A program made the position numbers and the translations under genes. Positions 4,209 to 5,718 of a stretch of 5,718 nt of DNA are shown in pieces. The notes beneath the pieces were generated by a model. That model saw nothing but the letters and a program-made list of their open reading frames with translations. It made no database searches and had not been told where the DNA came from. Each line of letters starts with the position of its first letter. Position 1 is the stretch's first letter. Origin of the DNA: Pseudonocardiales bacterium (lineage in GTDB: Bacteria; Actinomycetota; Actinomycetes; Mycobacteriales; Pseudonocardiaceae); contig JACDBJ010000496.1 in NCBI GenBank assembly GCA_013695005.1, positions 1 through 5,718 on the forward strand, written 5' to 3'.

Positions 4209-4844
4209 ATGGTTGACGCTGTCAAGAGGCAGTACGACTCGTCCCGGCGCCAGGAGCAGGCTCGGGAGAACCGTCGACGCATCCTGCAGGCCGCGCACGA
4301 GCTGTTCGTCAACCGCGGGTATGGCCAGACCACCATCGCGGACGTCGCCGCGGCTGCCGGCGTGGCCGTCGAGACGGTCTACGCCGCCTACCGGAACAAG
4401 GCCACGCTGCTGCACAGGGCGTGGGATCTGGCCGTGGGCGGTGACGACCAGGACGTGCTGCTGCTCGACCGCCCGGAGCTACGCGCGCTGCTGGACGAAC
4501 CCGAACTTGCGGCCCGGCTGGCCGCGCTCGCCGTCGTGAACACGGCGATCATGCGGCGCACGGCAGCCTTGCACGTGGCCGTTCGGGGCGCGGCCAGCAG
4601 CGAGAAAGCCGCTGCGGCAATGCTCGCGGAGATCGACCGCCAGCGGCTGGAGACCATGGCGACGCACGCGCGTGCCGCCGCCGCCACCGGGCAGTTGGCG
4701 GTGTCGCAGGACGAGTGCCGCGACGTGCTGTGGTCCTCCACCGACGGGACGTTGTGGTACCGGCTCGTGCAGCAGAGCGGCTGGACGGACGAGCGGTACG
4801 CGCAGTGGCTCGGTCGGTTCTGGGCGTCGATGCTGGTCGGCTGA
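4209..4844 (+). CDS. TetR/AcrR-family transcriptional regulator
   Basis: The 211-residue protein has the TetR N-terminal DNA-binding domain at residues 22-68. Helix 1 is RRRILQAAHELFVNRGY, followed by TTIADVAAAAGVAVETVY (the helix-turn-helix) and then AAYRNKATLL. Residues 75-211 form the helical ligand-binding and dimerisation region, with the C-terminal LWYRLVQQSGWTDERYAQWL often seen in actinobacterial members. The ligand is unknown. The ATG at 4209 is chosen because AGGA (4197-4200) gives a usable ribosome site 8 nt away and TAGGAT could give a leaderless start. An ATG at 4200 adds three residues, and the in-frame ATG at 3984 lies inside the divergent gene. Its most likely target is the SnoaL-like gene and itself. 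It converges on hemQ with 19 bp between stops, so no link to haem synthesis is implied. Confidence 0.93.
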   Translation: MVDAVKRQYDSSRRQEQARENRRRILQAAHELFVNRGYGQTTIADVAAAAGVAVETVYAAYRNKATLLHRAWDLAVGGDDQDVLLLDRPELRALLDEPELAARLAALAVVNTAIMRRTAALHVAVRGAASSEKAAAAMLAEIDRQRLETMATHARAAAATGQLAVSQDECRDVLWSSTDGTLWYRLVQQSGWTDERYAQWLGRFWASMLVG

Positions 4845-4863
4845 CCCGATCGTCGAGCCGGTG

Positions 4864-5559
4864 CTAGGGAAGGGTCGCCACGAGGTCGGCCACCGCGATC
4901 CCCGGGCCGGTGTAGAACGGGATCTCCTCACGCACGTGCCGCCGTGCGTCGCTGGCCCGCAGCGCCCGCATGAGGTCGACGATGCGGTGCAGCTCGTCGG
5001 CCTCAAACGCGAGGATCCACTCGTAGTCGCCGAGCCCGAACGACGACACGGTGTTGGCGCGGACATCCGGGTAGTCGCGCGCCTGCATGCCGTGCTGGAC
5101 GAGCATCCGCCGCCGCTCCTCCTCGGGCAGCAGGTACCACTCGTAGGACCGCACGAACGGGTAGACGCACACGTAGCGCTTGGGCTCCTCGCCGGCGATG
5201 AACGCCGGCACGTGGCTCTTGTTGAACTCGGCAGGCCGGTGCAGCGCCGCCTGGCTCCACACCGGCACCGACGCGCGCCCGAGCGTCGTGTCGCGCCGCA
5301 GGTCGGCGTAGGCGGCCTGCAGCGGCTCGATCTCGGCGGCGTGCCACCACACCATGTAGTCGGCGTCGGCCCGTAGTCCCGCCAGGTCGTAGACGCCGCG
5401 CACGACGACGCCCTTGCCGTCCAGCGCCTCGAAGAATGTGGCTGCCTGCTCGGCCGGGGTCTGGCGATCCTCACCAAGCCGGCCTGGTTCGACGCGGAAC
5501 ACCGACCACATCGTGTAGCGGACGGTCGCGTTCAGCTCCGTGTAGTCGGCTCGGGCCAT
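4864..5559 (-). CDS. hemQ: Coproheme decarboxylase HemQ (ChdC)
   Basis: HemQ converts Fe-coproporphyrin III (coproheme) to haem b by two hydrogen-peroxide-dependent decarboxylations. It is the last step of the coproporphyrin-dependent haem pathway of actinobacteria and firmicutes. The 231 residues have the usual length and the chlorite-dismutase-like fold. YVCVYPFVRSYEWYLLP (129-145) carries the catalytic Tyr133. His156 in MLVQHGMQARDY is at the position of the axial haem ligand. His116 in NKSHVPAF matches the distal His found in actinobacterial ChdC enzymes and absent from firmicute ones. The start MARADYTELNATVRYTMWSVF matches the mycobacterial N-terminus, so the ATG at 5559 is well placed even though the upstream Shine-Dalgarno is weak. 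It overlaps the 3' end of hemY by 28 bp, pointing to translational coupling in a hemY-hemQ operon. The protein ends normally (VADLVATLP). Confidence 0.97.
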   Translation of the reverse strand: MARADYTELNATVRYTMWSVFRVEPGRLGEDRQTPAEQAATFFEALDGKGVVVRGVYDLAGLRADADYMVWWHAAEIEPLQAAYADLRRDTTLGRASVPVWSQAALHRPAEFNKSHVPAFIAGEEPKRYVCVYPFVRSYEWYLLPEEERRRMLVQHGMQARDYPDVRANTVSSFGLGDYEWILAFEADELHRIVDLMRALRASDARRHVREEIPFYTGPGIAVADLVATLP

Positions 5560-5718
5560 GTGCTCATGCTGCCATCGGTTCCAGGCGCAGGCCGCTCGGC
5601 CGGCAGCTGCCCGGCACGTAGTTGCTCGGCGATCCGTGCGGCCGCCGCGTGGGCGGTGCCGATGCACGCGGGTACGCCGACGCCGTCGAGCACCGACCCG
5701 GCCACCGCCAGCCACGGT
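5532..5718 (-). CDS. hemY: Coproporphyrinogen III oxidase HemY/CgoX, C-terminal end (5' part outside window)
   Basis: Reading the minus strand from 5717 gives 61 residues that begin PWLAVAGSVLDGVGVPACIG and continue THAAAARIAEQL, then a Pro/Ala-rich tail to a TGA at 5534-5532. The GVGVPACIG-x-AHAAA segment is the conserved FAD-binding C-terminal block of HemY-type oxidases. In this pathway the enzyme oxidises coproporphyrinogen III to coproporphyrin III, upstream of ferrochelatase and HemQ. It is easily missed because no start codon lies in the window. The last nine codons overlap the start of hemQ (28 bp), which fits the hemY-hemQ order of M. tuberculosis (Rv2677c-Rv2676c, from memory). The terminal STWPEPTTRS is read from the hemQ start region in another frame. 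Confidence 0.9.
   Translation of the reverse strand, partial: PWLAVAGSVLDGVGVPACIGTAHAAAARIAEQLRAGQLPAERPAPGTDGSMSTWPEPTTRS

Noticed and set aside
4838..4860. CGGCT/AGCCG hairpin between the tetR and hemQ stops as a terminator
   Set aside because: It has only five Watson-Crick pairs, a 13-nt loop and no T-tract; it is too weak to call, though a terminator would be expected here.
5191..5209. Perfect inverted repeat GCCGGCG-ATGAA-CGCCGGC
   Set aside because: It lies within hemQ codons for the conserved VPAFIAGEEP region. GC-rich coding sequence easily gives such dyads, and no regulatory context supports it.
4479..5477. 332-codon open frame on the minus strand across hemQ and tetR
   Set aside because: It runs in a different frame through hemQ and antisense to tetR, with Arg/Ser/Thr-rich low-complexity translation and no recognisable motif.

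Overview
The window reads as chromosomal DNA of a high-GC actinobacterium, probably of the Mycobacteriales/Pseudonocardiales group. Coding regions are strongly GC-rich at third positions. The order secreted TAP-type hydrolase, msrB, hemQ, hemY matches, as I recall it, the Mycobacterium tuberculosis neighbourhood Rv2672 to Rv2677c. The genus cannot be fixed from sequence alone. No stretch over 300 bases lacks a gene, and no rRNA, tRNA, CRISPR array or transposase is visible.

Left part (1-2619): the C-terminal part of a TAP-like alpha/beta hydrolase runs rightward into a convergent, stand-alone LigD-type polymerase-domain gene (786-1817, minus). Their 3' ends meet in a 16-bp tandem duplication framed by a GC-rich inverted repeat. 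Divergent from the polymerase gene is a small single-pass membrane protein of unknown function (1843-2157), followed by msrB (2203-2619), the methionine-R-sulfoxide reductase.

Middle part (2525-3754): a HicA/HicB-type toxin-antitoxin pair (2697-3613) lies between the intact 3' end of msrB and a second, diverged copy of the same 3' end. The second copy has lost the catalytic Cys and is in a different frame from the sequence upstream. This looks like a small cargo module inserted at the msrB 3' end with target duplication or replacement. The HicB partner is unusually long, with a HicB-like domain, a helix-turn-helix and an extra C-terminal helical part. The TA promoter region is AT-rich and contains a short palindrome over the likely -10.

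Right part (3686-5718): a SnoaL/NTF2-like protein (minus) and a divergent TetR regulator (plus) share a 52-bp AT-rich intergenic region with repeated ATACA/TGTAT half-sites, so the regulator probably controls this pair. The last 16 residues of the SnoaL-like protein are encoded by the antisense strand of the msrB remnant. Convergent to tetR is hemQ (coproheme decarboxylase), preceded by and overlapping the 3' end of hemY (coproporphyrinogen oxidase). These are two consecutive steps of the coproporphyrin-dependent haem pathway.

Several plus-strand genes share one start layout: a TANNNT -10-like hexamer ending 6 or 7 nt before the start codon, usually with no good Shine-Dalgarno. This suggests leaderless transcripts.
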